This document shows, piece after piece, positions 1 through 9,785 of a DNA stretch of 64,000 nt. This stretch comes from Bradyrhizobium sp. WSM1417 (GTDB lineage: Bacteria; Pseudomonadota; Alphaproteobacteria; Rhizobiales; Xanthobacteraceae): assembly GCF_000515415.1 (NCBI RefSeq), contig NZ_KI911783.1, forward strand, positions 2,222,392-2,286,391, in the 5' to 3' direction. The notes beneath the pieces were generated by a model. The model had not been told where the DNA came from. It worked only from the letters and a program-made list of their open reading frames with translations, and did not search any database. Numbering within the stretch: position 1 is the first letter of the stretch; each line of letters opens with the position of its first letter. The translations under genes and the position numbers were made by a program.

Positions 1-104
1 GCGGTCGAAGAGTTCAAGAAGATGCCGGGCGTGACGACCTTATCGACGGTTGCGAACAACAATCTCTATATCGAGATGACGGCCGACAAGCCGGATTCAC
101 CTTT
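1..104 (+). pseudogene. Fragment of an ABC solute-binding protein gene
   Basis: Bases 1-104 match 5119-5222 base for base and encode an internal stretch of the peptide-type SBP found intact at 4363-5940. The match stops abruptly at 104/105 and unrelated sequence follows, so the gene is truncated at this point. How far it extends to the left of the window cannot be seen. It is a further partial member of the SBP family spread over this region. Confidence 0.85.
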
Positions 105-512
105 GCTGACGCACTTTCGCTGATTGAGTAGCGGCTTCTGAAGCTGCTTCCTTCTGCTCTTCTTTCGGTTGTACTCCAGCTCCTCCGCTTTGTCGATCTC
201 CAAGACCGAGCAGTTAATTGTCGCGGCGGCTCCTTCCGAGCTCGACGACGATATAGGGAAAGGGATTCGCCCAGGCCTCCGCCCGAAGCGACGTGGAGCA
301 GGAAGGATCCCCCTCACTGCCCCCCTTCTGTTGCGCGAGGATCTCGCAATTCTTTGGCGCTGACTCTTTCCTGCCCGCGGGATTCCTTCGGCGATGTTCA
401 GCCCAACTGGGTCGGCAGGTACACAACCGAAAGACAAAAGCAGCTGTTGATCCGGGGTTGGCCGCAGGAGAGGGGTTACACCCTAACGCCCTGTCCGTGC
501 CTATTGACTCGC
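105..512. other. No recognisable gene
   Basis: Only short overlapping open frames on both strands are present, and none resembles a family I recognise. The stretch starts at the breakpoint of the SBP fragment and ends at the 3' end of the Rieske gene, so it is probably decayed or rearranged DNA. Confidence 0.5.
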
Positions 513-926
513 TTACATTTCCAAAACGATGTACTCACTTTCCACCGAGACGCTGAAATTTTCCGCGACATGCGGATCCTTCTCGAGCTCGGCGCCGGAT
601 TGTACCTTCACATCATACGACCTCGTCTTAACGGATTGTGGGCTGCAGTACGACTCCCCGGAGCGAATGTCGAACTCCCAACCGTGCCAGGGACATTTGA
701 TGATCTCGCCCTCCCGCGAATATCGAAAGCATCCCGGCCCGTCGGACTGAAGAATGCCGGTAAGTAGGCCGAGACTCAACTTAGCTCCAGAGTGTGGGCA
801 ACGGTCCAGCAAGGCGAAGTATTGCCCGTTCCGATTGAAGACAACGATTGGACGCCCCCTAACATTTAGTGCGAGCCGCCCGCCATCGGGGATATCGCCC
901 ACTGATCCGATGATATGCTTAGCCAT
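513..926 (-). CDS. Rieske [2Fe-2S] protein, long-spacer type
   Basis: A 137-residue soluble protein with both Rieske cluster motifs: CPH at residues 43-45 and CPWH at 78-81, followed by GWEFD. It would carry a Cys2/His2-ligated 2Fe-2S cluster and pass electrons. The gap between the first His and the second Cys is 32 residues, about twice that of ordinary Rieske ferredoxins, and the Rieske protein at 16958 has the same gap. It is the last gene of a minus-strand operon and its start overlaps the end of the upstream amidohydrolase by 8 bases, so translational coupling is likely. No oxygenase alpha subunit lies nearby, so its electron partner is unknown. Confidence 0.9.
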   Translation of the reverse strand: MAKHIIGSVGDIPDGGRLALNVRGRPIVVFNRNGQYFALLDRCPHSGAKLSLGLLTGILQSDGPGCFRYSREGEIIKCPWHGWEFDIRSGESYCSPQSVKTRSYDVKVQSGAELEKDPHVAENFSVSVESEYIVLEM

Positions 927-2037
927 TGCGGAACTCCAGCCGATACAGCTTCTCCGCGTTTGCGGAGTAGATCATCCGGCGCTCCGAGTCCGAGAGAAAA
1001 CATTTGAACGCCTGATTGGGATCGTCCCAATCCCAGTGGGGATAATCAGATGCGAACAGAAAACGATCCCAACCAAACCAAGACATCACCTCCCGGAGAT
1101 CACTCGAGCTCTCAGGCTCATCCATAGGTTGCGTGGTGATATATACCGCCTGCTTTACGTATTCGGATGGAGGCCGCTTCAGATGCGGTACTTCATCGCG
1201 CATGCGAAGCCACTGACGATCAGCGCGCCAGCACCAAGCATTGATCCACGCAAATCCACCTTCAACGAGCACCACCTTCAGCTTCGGAAAGCGCTCGAAA
1301 GCCCCCTCAAAGACGAAGCTCGTAAGAAGCTCACGATGAACAAAAGTAAATCGATGGTGACTCTCCTGATAGAACGATGGCCAACCGGCTCCGCCAGGCG
1401 AACCGCTGTCGCCACTTAGATGTAATCCCAACGGCAGACCATGCCGTACTGCCGCTTCGTAGATCGGCCAATAACGTTTGCGGCCCAATGGCTCGACGCC
1501 ACGACACGTCATGGAGATCTGAACGAAGTCCTTGTTGTCGGCCCACCGCTCAATCTCCGCAATTGCGCCTTCTGCATCCTCGCCGTTGACGAGCAGACTC
1601 CCTTTTAATCGCTGATCTTTTTGCGTCCACTCGTCATATTGCCATTGATTGACAGCGCTGCACAGCGCGGTTCCAAAATCCACACTTCTTTCCATCATTC
1701 CATCCGGAGACAACACAAACAGAATGCCATAATCGATCCCACAGGGATCGAGATATTGCTCTTGCATGAAAGAGAGCGACGATCCCGGTGGTCCACCTTC
1801 AGGGGGCCAGGCATCCCGCCGAGAAATGGCAGGATTTGCTTGCGGAATCCTCGACGCGCCGACGAAAGGCACCCGAAAGCGAATTCCATAATTTGCCAGA
1901 TGCAGCTTCCACCGCCGACTTAGGTAAGGATGCAAATCACTGTATGAGCGCAGCGCCGGATGGATGTCACAGTCGACTCGCCGCTGCTTGATCTTCGCAG
2001 CGCCTTGGAGAGCTGCCCGCTCGATCGGCTTCTTCAT
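919..2037 (-). CDS. Amidohydrolase family 2 (ACMSD-like) metal-dependent hydrolase/decarboxylase
   Basis: A 372-residue TIM-barrel protein of the Amidohydrolase_2 family. A D-x-D-x-H element (DCDIHP, residues 22-27) replaces the usual N-terminal HxH. A barrel histidine lies in GLHLSGD, and the C-terminal metal aspartate region reads FASDYPHWDWDDP. Family members hydrolyse or decarboxylate small carboxylated or aromatic compounds; the substrate here is unknown. The ATG overlaps the stop of the upstream paralogue (ATGA, 2034-2037) and the gene runs into the Rieske gene, so the three form one operon. It resembles the amidohydrolase at 15815, which is also followed by a long-spacer Rieske gene. 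Confidence 0.9.
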   Translation of the reverse strand: MKKPIERAALQGAAKIKQRRVDCDIHPALRSYSDLHPYLSRRWKLHLANYGIRFRVPFVGASRIPQANPAISRRDAWPPEGGPPGSSLSFMQEQYLDPCGIDYGILFVLSPDGMMERSVDFGTALCSAVNQWQYDEWTQKDQRLKGSLLVNGEDAEGAIAEIERWADNKDFVQISMTCRGVEPLGRKRYWPIYEAAVRHGLPLGLHLSGDSGSPGGAGWPSFYQESHHRFTFVHRELLTSFVFEGAFERFPKLKVVLVEGGFAWINAWCWRADRQWLRMRDEVPHLKRPPSEYVKQAVYITTQPMDEPESSSDLREVMSWFGWDRFLFASDYPHWDWDDPNQAFKCFLSDSERRMIYSANAEKLYRLEFRNG

Positions 2038-3152
2038 TGTTGAAGTCTCCGCAAACGAGGATAGGTCTTCAAGGGATTCTCGACGCAGATCTTATGTGCC
2101 AACTCATTCGAGATACCTTCCGGTAATGCGCTGTTGGCATCGAAATGATGATGCGGGTAATCGGTGGAAAAGAGGATCATCTCATCAGATCTGAGCTGCT
2201 CGAGAACTCGATCAAAGATACCAGGCTCGAGGGGAGCATCGATCGGCTGGAGCGTGAACCGAAAACAGTCGCGAATAATATCAGCCGGGGATCTATCAAC
2301 CCAGGGAGTCTCGAACCGCATACCCCGCCAAGATTTCAACGCGCGCCACATGAAGGGCGGCAGCCACAGAAAGCCAGATTCGGAACACACGAACTTTAGC
2401 TGAGGAAACTTGGAAAAAACTCCGTGAGTGATGATACTCAGTATCTGCGACTGGAATATACTAGTATGATCAACGTATTCCGCGACAAAAAACGATTGCC
2501 ATCCGAGAGACGAAGGAGCTTGTTTATAGTTGCTGCCCGCGTGTAGCGCAATCGGAAGGCCATGCGTCGCCGCCGCCTCATAAATGGGCCAGTAGAATTT
2601 TTGCCCAAGCGCCAACTCAGTCGAGGCGAGCATTAGCACTTGAACGAAGCGCTCATTTCGAGCCCACCTTTCGATTTCCTCAGCGGCCGCACCCGGATCC
2701 TGCGGCGTGACGACAATGGCCCCATAAAGACGCCCATCCTTGGGCAACCACTCCTCCGCGATCCAGGCGTTGAGGGCTCTCGCAAACGCGACAGCCATTC
2801 CTTCATCTGCAATAGCCTGGACGCCGTATAGCGGATTGAGTATCGCTGCCCGCGTTCCAAAAGGCGCAACTCCATGTTTAATCAATTCTTCAGGGTCCGA
2901 ACCTGGTAGCCCTTCAGCGCGGAGCCAGTCAGAGCGGCAGAGAGCTGGGATATTCGGAGGGAAGCTCGAGGTATTAAAATCGTGACGGTCCAATCCCCGT
3001 TCGGCGACTTGTCTTTGCCAATGCTCATCCATGTACGGGAGAAGGGAACTCAAATTCGGAAGTGCCGGGTGAATGTCGCAATCAATACAACTTATCTCCA
3101 GCGTACCAGGATTCGATAGAGAAGCGATGCAAGGGACGCCGTCAGATCGCAT
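2034..3152 (-). CDS. Amidohydrolase family 2 paralogue
   Basis: First gene of the minus-strand operon, 372 residues. It has the D-x-D-x-H start of the barrel (DCDIHP, residues 25-30), a histidine in IALHAGSN and the C-terminal motif FSTDYPHHHFD. It is clearly related to its downstream neighbour but divergent: the WDWDDP segment after the DYPH motif is HHFDAN here. A GGAG ribosome-binding site lies about 8 bases before the ATG. Two adjacent paralogues of equal length suggest either a heteromer or successive steps on related substrates (inference). Confidence 0.9.
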   Translation of the reverse strand: MRSDGVPCIASLSNPGTLEISCIDCDIHPALPNLSSLLPYMDEHWQRQVAERGLDRHDFNTSSFPPNIPALCRSDWLRAEGLPGSDPEELIKHGVAPFGTRAAILNPLYGVQAIADEGMAVAFARALNAWIAEEWLPKDGRLYGAIVVTPQDPGAAAEEIERWARNERFVQVLMLASTELALGQKFYWPIYEAAATHGLPIALHAGSNYKQAPSSLGWQSFFVAEYVDHTSIFQSQILSIITHGVFSKFPQLKFVCSESGFLWLPPFMWRALKSWRGMRFETPWVDRSPADIIRDCFRFTLQPIDAPLEPGIFDRVLEQLRSDEMILFSTDYPHHHFDANSALPEGISNELAHKICVENPLKTYPRLRRLQQ

Positions 3153-4362
3153 AGGAAGTGCTCCGTAAGACGTTTTAATACCTGCCGCCCCGGAAGGGCT
3201 TCACAGGTGCCGACGGCTCTCACCTGCGCGAGCTCCGCTGAGAAGTTCGATTTCGTCTATCTCCGAAAAACGCGGTGTCAACGACCCGGTCTTCGTTCCG
3301 ATATCGAGAGCGAAGCTTAGGTCGTGGACTTTGGTCAGTGACGCGACTGAGAACTCCGGTTAGTCATGGATTATGGTTGAATGCGTGCTGTTGCCAGTCT
3401 GGCCAACTTTCCTGCGTCTGGGCCAACTTTCTCGTTCCCCGTCGATTGTAAATCTCCGGGCATGTCGCAGATTGCGTGACCAGCGATAGGTCGGTTTGTC
3501 TACCTTCGTCGAAAATGTTCCGAGACACAATGTACAGATTGAAGCGAACACGGTTAGCACAAGCTTCCTCAAGCATGCGCCCTTTCTTCGGGCGCGCCGT
3601 CCCTCGGCGCGCCTGAGCTTATGTTTGCCCCCGAGGATTGTTAGGGGCTTGCAGGAGCGCAAGGAGGTGGCCCGACGAAGATCTAGGTCTTCATTAAACT
3701 GCGAGCCCCTCCGACACCATGTGTGCTCTGAGCCTCTCGAAGGCTCCGATAAGCACGTCGTCACCTATTGGAGACCCTGCTGACTTTGGACAATTGAGAT
3801 TATCGCAGCAGAGTTAGTGAGCGACACTATGGTTGTTGGTCGGCTGTCGATGGAGCGAAGAGCGTGGCTTAATCGGCTTGTATCACGCAACGACGAACTA
3901 CAGTTCATTTAAGCTGCAAACGATCCTCTGATCCAATTTTTTGCGCAGTGCGCTTAAACAGAATCGCACTAGCCATTCCCCTCAAGGGCTGCCGGACTAG
4001 ACGTAGATGGAGCAGTCCCAAGCTTTGCCAGTCGTCCGTCAGCTTGGAGTCTTATGACGCGGGATGTGAGGCGCTGCGAGGCTTCCGCCGCGGTCTCGGG
4101 CAGCCATTCGGCTCACTATTCATCTGGCATCGCGCCGGTCGACGTTGTTGCGATCTCGTTAGAGCGAGGCGGGCGTCGCGGCGTCGAACCGTGTCATTGC
4201 GGATGGCACCGCCCTCGGTTTCGAGTTGGCGACCGTAGCTCGGCGTTTAACCCTCTCGAGGACCCCATTCTTGCAGATTTTCTCTGATCCTGAGCCGGTT
4301 TTCGGCGCTTTTATTCTTGAGCAGCCCTTTACGATTGTATGACGTATCAGGGAGGAGAGAGC
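3153..4362. other. Long non-coding stretch upstream of two divergent operons
   Basis: No convincing gene. The sequence CTGGCCAACTTTC and a near copy (GGGCCAACTTTC) occur within 30 bases near 3400-3430, possibly a relic of a mobile-element end. From about 4100 onward the sequence is related to the stretch upstream of the second SBP copy (about 29100-29378), so this part belongs to a duplicated block. It should contain the promoters of the leftward amidohydrolase operon and the rightward SBP gene. Confidence 0.45.
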
Positions 4363-5940
4363 ATGATTCATAGAGGGGTAATCATCGTACGTGTTCTTGC
4401 GGGCGCCTTGTTTGGCCTGCTCGCGCTCAATGCAACAGTCTCGGCACAAACTAAGGATACGGTTGTCGCGGCCCTCGCGGCCGAACCAACGTCGCTCGAT
4501 CCCACAAAAATGGTTGGCGGGGTCGATCAGTATTACATCGGCCAGATGTACGAGCAACTGGTCCGCTTCGATCCGGACTTAAAGATGGTCAACTGGCTGG
4601 CCGAATCTTGGTCCATCGAGGGTACGCCAGACAAGCCGATCATCGACGTGCACCTCCGTAAGGGGGTGAAGTTCCACAACGGCGATCCATTGACCTCGGC
4701 TGACTTCGAATTCTCCTATGAGCGGCTCAGGGATCCAAAGATCTCGCGTTATTCCTACACACAGGCGAACATCGAAAAGTTCGAAATCATTGACGACCAT
4801 CATTTCAAGCTGCATTTTAAGGCGCCGGACGGCAACTACATCCCCAACGCGCTGCAGCTGTGGGCGATTCCGAAGAAGTATTTCGAGAAGGTGGGCGAGG
4901 AGGGTTTTGCCAAGGCGCCGGTCGGCACCGGCCCGTGGAAATTCGTCTCACGCTCGATTAAGGAGGATCTGAAGCTCGAGGCGTTCGATGATTACTGGAA
5001 CAAGGATGCGCGGCCGAAGATCAAGAACTTGGTCCTGAAGATCATTCCGGAAGACCTTACACGCGTTGCGGCGTTCAAGTCGGGCGCAGTCGATTGGATC
5101 GACACGGTGCCACTGTCGGCGGTCGAAGAGTTCAAGAAGATGCCGGGCGTGACGACCTTATCGACGGTTGCGAACAACAATCTCTATATCGAGATGACGG
5201 CCGACAAGCCGGATTCACCTTTCAGTAAGCTGAAGGTGCGGCAGGCAGTGGCGCACGCGGTGGATGTCGATGCCATCATCAAGAACGTGCTGTTCGGGCA
5301 GGGCCAGCGCTATGTCGAGGTCGGCAAGGGCGAGACCGGCTACGATCCGGACCTGAAGCCATATGCTTACGATCTGAAACAGGCGAAGCAGCTGCTGGCG
5401 GAAGCGGGCTATCCAAATGGGTTCGAGACGCCGTGCTACAACCTGATCACGCCGCGCGAGCCGAACGTGAAGGAAATGGGCGAGGCGGTGTTTGCCTATC
5501 TCAGTACGATCGGCATTCGCTGCAAGGTGCAAGGACTCGAGTATCTGGCCTGGGTCAATCTCGGTCGCCGCGACCACGGCCCACCCGAGATGGACGGCCT
5601 CGCGCCATGGATGTGGGGCCACGGGCTGCCGGGTGATCCCGCGGAGCCTTGGGCAGGGATGCTGCACAGCTACGTCCCGGGCAAAGGCTTCGGCATTTAT
5701 TCCCATAGCAATGATCCCAAAGCCGACGCGATGATCGAGGAATTGAAGAATACTATGAACCCGGAGAAGCGGGCGGAACTGATCAAGCAGATCGCCCGCT
5801 ACAAGCATGAAAACGTCCTCGGCGGCGTGACTACCTATCGCCCGATCGTCACATTCGCCTGGCGGGACGGCATCGTGTTCCGGGCGTGGCCGTGGCCGGG
5901 GCAGTGGCGTGCTTTCCAGGAAATCAGTTTCAAGAAGTAG
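4363..5940 (+). CDS. Peptide/opine-type ABC transporter solute-binding protein (SBP_bac_5)
   Basis: A 525-residue periplasmic binding protein of the DppA/OppA class. Residues 1-29 form a signal peptide (hydrophobic core ending NATVSAQT). Mature-domain motifs follow: AAEPTSLDPTK, GTGPWKF and AVAHAVDVDAIIKN. I place the start at 4363 because GGGAGG lies just upstream, although the frame stays open to an ATG at 4339. It is the only intact member of the near-identical pair with the broken copy at 29379. No permease genes adjoin it, so it probably feeds the DppBCDF-type system at 31-35 kb (inference). A hairpin follows the stop. Confidence 0.93.
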   Translation: MIHRGVIIVRVLAGALFGLLALNATVSAQTKDTVVAALAAEPTSLDPTKMVGGVDQYYIGQMYEQLVRFDPDLKMVNWLAESWSIEGTPDKPIIDVHLRKGVKFHNGDPLTSADFEFSYERLRDPKISRYSYTQANIEKFEIIDDHHFKLHFKAPDGNYIPNALQLWAIPKKYFEKVGEEGFAKAPVGTGPWKFVSRSIKEDLKLEAFDDYWNKDARPKIKNLVLKIIPEDLTRVAAFKSGAVDWIDTVPLSAVEEFKKMPGVTTLSTVANNNLYIEMTADKPDSPFSKLKVRQAVAHAVDVDAIIKNVLFGQGQRYVEVGKGETGYDPDLKPYAYDLKQAKQLLAEAGYPNGFETPCYNLITPREPNVKEMGEAVFAYLSTIGIRCKVQGLEYLAWVNLGRRDHGPPEMDGLAPWMWGHGLPGDPAEPWAGMLHSYVPGKGFGIYSHSNDPKADAMIEELKNTMNPEKRAELIKQIARYKHENVLGGVTTYRPIVTFAWRDGIVFRAWPWPGQWRAFQEISFKK

Positions 5941-5958
5941 CTAGCGGCTTTGACGTGC

Positions 5959-5990
5959 GCGTACCGAATGCTGTTCGGCATTCGGTACGC
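5959..5990 (+). terminator. Perfect 13-bp hairpin after the SBP gene
   Basis: GCGTACCGAATGC pairs perfectly with GCATTCGGTACGC around the loop TGTTCG. No U-run follows, so it may act as an attenuator or an mRNA 3'-end stabiliser that favours SBP expression over the downstream gene. A diverged, partly compensated version follows the second SBP copy at 30975-31006. Confidence 0.7.
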
Positions 5991-6035
5991 CTTCGCTTCC
6001 ATTGTGTTCGACGAGGTACTCGAGGGGAAACCGGG

Positions 6036-7211
6036 ATGACGATGGACGGGGTAGTCAATATCGATGACCTACGCAAGCTTGCGAAAAAGAGGCTCCCGAG
6101 AGCCGCCTACGATTTCATCGAGGGCGGTACCGACGACGAGGTTGGGTTGGTAACCAACGAACAGGCCTTCCGCAGCAAGCGCATTGTACCGCGGTACCTG
6201 ATCGATGTCAGCGTCCGCGACCAGTCGACGTCGCTCTTCGGCCGTAGTTATTCGAGTCCAATCGGCATCGCGCCGACCGGACTGGCAGGCATGTTTCGCC
6301 ATGGCGCTGATATGATGCTGGCCGAGGCGGCGCGTGATGCGAACGTGCCGTTCATTTTGTCGGGCGCTGGTACCGGCTCGATCGAGGATCTGGGCAAGTT
6401 GGCACCCGACCACGGCTGGTACCAGCACTACTCCGCCAGGGACTCATCGATTGATGAGGACATGATCAAGCGGGCGAGTGACGCCGGGCTCAAGACTCTG
6501 GTCTTCACCGTCGATGCGCCGGGAAGCTCGAACCGCGAGCGCAATATCAGGAATGGCTGGGGGTGGCCGCCAAAGCCGACCTGGAAGGTCAAGTTCGAAG
6601 CGCTAAGCCATCCTGCGTGGTTTATACAATGGCTGCAGCACGGCACCCCTCGTTTTGACAATTGGGCCAAGTACGCCGGTCCCGCGGCAAGCGACGAAGA
6701 AGTTGCTGATTTCGTCTTCGACCAACTAAAGGCGCCTATGACCTGGAATCATGTCGAACGCTATCGACAGCTGTGGAAGGGCAATTTCGTGCTCAAGGGA
6801 ATCATGCACCCCAATGACGCGATCCGCGCGCATTCGCTCGGCTTGAACGGCATCATCGTCTCCAATCACGGCGCGCGGCAGCTCGACAAAGCACCGTCGC
6901 CGCTGGAGGTCCTCCCCGCGATCTGCAACGCAGTGGGCGACAAAATGACCGTGATGCTCGATAGTGGTGTTCGCCGTGGCCTCGACGCGCTGATCGCGAT
7001 CTGCATGGGTGCCAAGTTCGTCTTCCAAGGTCGACCAACTCTATATGGCGTGACCGCCGGCGGAGTGGCCGGCGCAGCCAAGGCGCTGGCGATCTTCCGT
7101 CACCAGATCGACATCAGCATGGCCCAAATCGGGGCCACAAAGATTGCCGATCTCGGCCCGGATTTCCTGATGTGGAAACACGAGGAGGATTTGCTCCGCA
7201 AGGGGCGCTGA
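6036..7211 (+). CDS. FMN-dependent alpha-hydroxy-acid oxidase/dehydrogenase (LldD/mandelate family)
   Basis: A 391-residue enzyme that oxidises an (S)-2-hydroxy acid to a 2-oxo acid using FMN. Visible signatures are the N-terminal LAKKRLPRAAYDFIEGG, APTGLAGMFRHGAD, the catalytic histidine in SNHGARQLD (normally SNHGGRQLD) and LDSGVRRGLDALIAICMGA. The insertion with GWPPKPTWKVKF matches the variable loop-4 region that decides membrane or soluble form. Start 6036 follows GAGGGGAAA; an ATG at 6042 is the alternative. It lies 95 bases after the SBP gene across the hairpin and probably shares its transcript. The specific substrate (lactate, mandelate, glycolate or other) cannot be read from sequence. 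Confidence 0.92.
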   Translation: MTMDGVVNIDDLRKLAKKRLPRAAYDFIEGGTDDEVGLVTNEQAFRSKRIVPRYLIDVSVRDQSTSLFGRSYSSPIGIAPTGLAGMFRHGADMMLAEAARDANVPFILSGAGTGSIEDLGKLAPDHGWYQHYSARDSSIDEDMIKRASDAGLKTLVFTVDAPGSSNRERNIRNGWGWPPKPTWKVKFEALSHPAWFIQWLQHGTPRFDNWAKYAGPAASDEEVADFVFDQLKAPMTWNHVERYRQLWKGNFVLKGIMHPNDAIRAHSLGLNGIIVSNHGARQLDKAPSPLEVLPAICNAVGDKMTVMLDSGVRRGLDALIAICMGAKFVFQGRPTLYGVTAGGVAGAAKALAIFRHQIDISMAQIGATKIADLGPDFLMWKHEEDLLRKGR

Positions 7212-7416
7212 GGAATCTAGAGGGACTGGCTGTATCTCGGCCTCACGGACCTCGATACCTATAGTTGGCTCGTCGGCTGAAAGCCGGGAGAGATTAATAG
7301 GGCCAAAAAGGGCGGACCAAACTGGACGCGAGCGACGACCGAAAGCAGACTTCTTGACAGTCACGCGTCAGGAGGCGTCCTTGTGAGCTGATACCTTGCC
7401 GCTGGAATCAGGCGTC

Positions 7417-7493
7417 GTAAAACCCGCCGCTGAATACGAGCTCAAGGATCAGAACAGCTTGCCCTTGCTGCGCTGCGCTCAACGAAACTCGTG
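7417..7493 (+). pseudogene. 3'-terminal relic of a Porin_2 gene
   Basis: The translation reads KPAAEYELKDQNSLPLLRCA followed by QRNSW. It lines up with the last residues of the porins at 42636 and 45034 (YELKDQNSLTLLLRAQRNW). The start is missing and the reading is damaged by small indels, so this is the tail of a third porin copy. The rest of 7212-8227 holds no gene I can recognise. Confidence 0.75.
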
Positions 7494-8227
7494 GTCTCTG
7501 TCAAGCTAGCGAGGAGCAAACAAGGGGCCATGCTTAGGTTTAACACCCGAAAAGGCGTCGGCGTGCCCGCCGGGGTCTGAGCTGGACGGAAGGACGCCGT
7601 AGGGCATGTTTGTGGCAACGAGTATGCGCGCGCCGGATGGAGGGCATAGCATCGTGTGCATATCAAACAGATCTTAGACGATTTTGCGATAGCTGTTTTC
7701 CTCAAGCCACTCGAATACTCACGATCGCGGCGGAGCTCCTCCCCGGCGATCACTATGCACGGGCGATCTCGATCGCGGCGAACCAGACAGATAAAGGTTT
7801 TGGCTCAATCCTGGGGGCGAGAGCCTGCTGCGTTCTCAGGCTAGCGAAAGGTCGAGCGCGTCAGGATAGAGCAGCTTCGCAAAGTTCAAGGCGATCCCGC
7901 GCAAAGCCGCCGATCGCTCCGTCGAAGGCATCTGGAGCGTCATCGCAGCATCGTCGATTGCTTCACCTTGCCCGAATGCAAACTCCTTGCAGCGGGATAC
8001 GATCCAACATGATCGGCGACGGCTCTAGCTTTCGAGCAAGGCTCTGCAACGTGCTCCGCTAGCTCAGCCCTTCGCGAAGCGAATCCTGCGATGAACTCAG
8101 TTTATTGCAGTTTAACTGCGATCGAAACGTAAAATCGAAGCCTTTTCGCTCGCTGGTGCTGATCAAAGTATCTTCGGAGTTGATTTTCCCGCTCGTGAAG
8201 GGTGGCGGCACAGACGGAGGTAAGCGC

Positions 8228-9010
8228 ATGGACTTCAAGGTTTCGCCGAAATCGCTGCGGGAGAGCAGCAGCGCCGAGGAGTGGCAGGCTCGGGTCGATC
8301 TAGCGGCTGTGCATCGAATTGCTTTCCTCGAGGGCTTCTCAGAGGGCATTTACAACCATCTGACTTACGTGGTGCCCGGCCGCAGCGATCGCTACTATCA
8401 GATTCCGTTCGGGATGCATTGGTCCGAAGTAACTGCTTCCTCATTCATGGAAGTAGGCATAGACGACGGCCAAGTGAAGCGCGGAGAAGGTGTGGTCGAG
8501 CGCTCCTGCTATTGCATCCATGCACCAATCCATAAGGCAATCCCAAAGGCGAGGGCGGTCTTGCATACCCATATGCCTTTCGCCAGTGCCCTTACCCGTC
8601 TCGAGGATCCGCGCATTAAGGAAATCGGGCAGACCGAAGCCATTCTGTCGCGGGCAATCGCATATGATGATTACTACGGGGGGCCTGTGGGCGATCCAGC
8701 CGAGGGCGCGCGACTTGCAGAGGTGCTTGGGGAAAAGCAAGTGCTGTTCATGGCGAATCATGGCATCACGACCGTCGGAGAGACAATCGCTGATGCTTAC
8801 AATATGCTTTACTATATCGAGCGCGCCGCACAGGTGCAGCTTTACGCCATGTGGACCCACCAGCCGCTGAAGCAGCTCCCGCAACAGGTCGTCGACCACA
8901 CTGCGCTCGGCTCCGGCGCGCGTGTGCGAGAGAGTCCAAGTCCAGCCGAGCGGCACTTCGATGCCTTGAAGCGGGTGCTCGATCGCAAGGAGCCAGAATA
9001 CGCGACGTAA
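8228..9010 (+). CDS. Class II aldolase/adducin-family protein
   Basis: A 260-residue protein of the FucA/AraD zinc aldolase family. It has the paired metal histidines in VLHTHMPFASAL and the third in MANHGITTVGET. Family members cleave phosphorylated or non-phosphorylated aldols; this one belongs to the loosely characterised group often found in catabolic clusters. The GGAGG at about 8217 supports the ATG at 8228 over upstream in-frame starts. The neighbouring hydroxy-acid oxidase and 2-hydroxyacid dehydrogenase suggest a shared hydroxy- or oxo-acid pathway, but each is separated by about 0.8-1 kb of decayed sequence, so co-transcription is doubtful. Confidence 0.9.
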   Translation: MDFKVSPKSLRESSSAEEWQARVDLAAVHRIAFLEGFSEGIYNHLTYVVPGRSDRYYQIPFGMHWSEVTASSFMEVGIDDGQVKRGEGVVERSCYCIHAPIHKAIPKARAVLHTHMPFASALTRLEDPRIKEIGQTEAILSRAIAYDDYYGGPVGDPAEGARLAEVLGEKQVLFMANHGITTVGETIADAYNMLYYIERAAQVQLYAMWTHQPLKQLPQQVVDHTALGSGARVRESPSPAERHFDALKRVLDRKEPEYAT

Positions 9011-9785
9011 CCGCGCATTGTAGGGCGGAGGGAGAAGCGGCTGCGATGCCGAGCAACGCAAGTGCGGGTGCGCTCGGGTTTGCCACGTTTAAACCTCTAT
9101 TGGCCTGTGCGTGAGCCGGTGCGCCTGCTCGTCTCTAGTGTGCGGTCGGCATGTGCTTGCTTGAGCGAGGCGAGCTCTGGTATCGTGGTGGCGCTGCCCC
9201 AACCGGTCGACGATCACCTGGCGGCGGCGAGCGCCACCACGCGGTAGTCGCAGCGTGGTGCGGTCGTCGGCGAAGCCACGATGATGTCGCCTTAGTTCGT
9301 AGCCGCTCCTACGCTTATTCGGTCGCAAAGATGACCATTGGATGCGATCCAGTGCTTGAAACCGTCGCCGCCGATCGCGCCAGCGGCGAGATGATCCCGA
9401 GCACTCGGTGCGCGGTTCTTGGGCTGCCGAACCCGATCGGCATGGCAACGTTGATCCCGATCCGCAGAGGGCGAGCGCCCAAGTAGCTCGCACCTGTCCC
9501 GCCAACCAGACGAAATGGGGTTTGCCAATCGCCAACGAACCGGTCCCGTCGAGGCTTCGAAATTGCTGAATTAACCCGCGGGAACTTTAGTGGTCTCTCC
9601 TTGTCAGTCTTTCTTATGGGCACCTGCAGGGCCCACCACGCGCGATTTGCTGTTGAAGCAAAGCTATGCTCGGAAGGCACAGCCACTTGCGCACAAATAC
9701 CAGGTAACAAATAGCCAAATCGGCTGCGTTGCTAGCAATCTCAAACAGCTTCGGTTTAGTCGTTCCTATTACTTCGGAGATGAAC
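9011..9785. other. No supported gene
   Basis: GC-rich stretch with only short conflicting open frames on both strands. I recognise no domain. Probably decayed coding DNA. Confidence 0.45.

Noticed and set aside
105..512. Possible transposase relic next to the SBP fragment
   Set aside because: The short frames have basic, low-complexity readings, but no motif could be matched to a named IS family.
3395..3435. Two near copies of GGCCAACTTTC suggesting an IS21-type end
   Set aside because: Only two short copies are seen, without a transposase or a second end.
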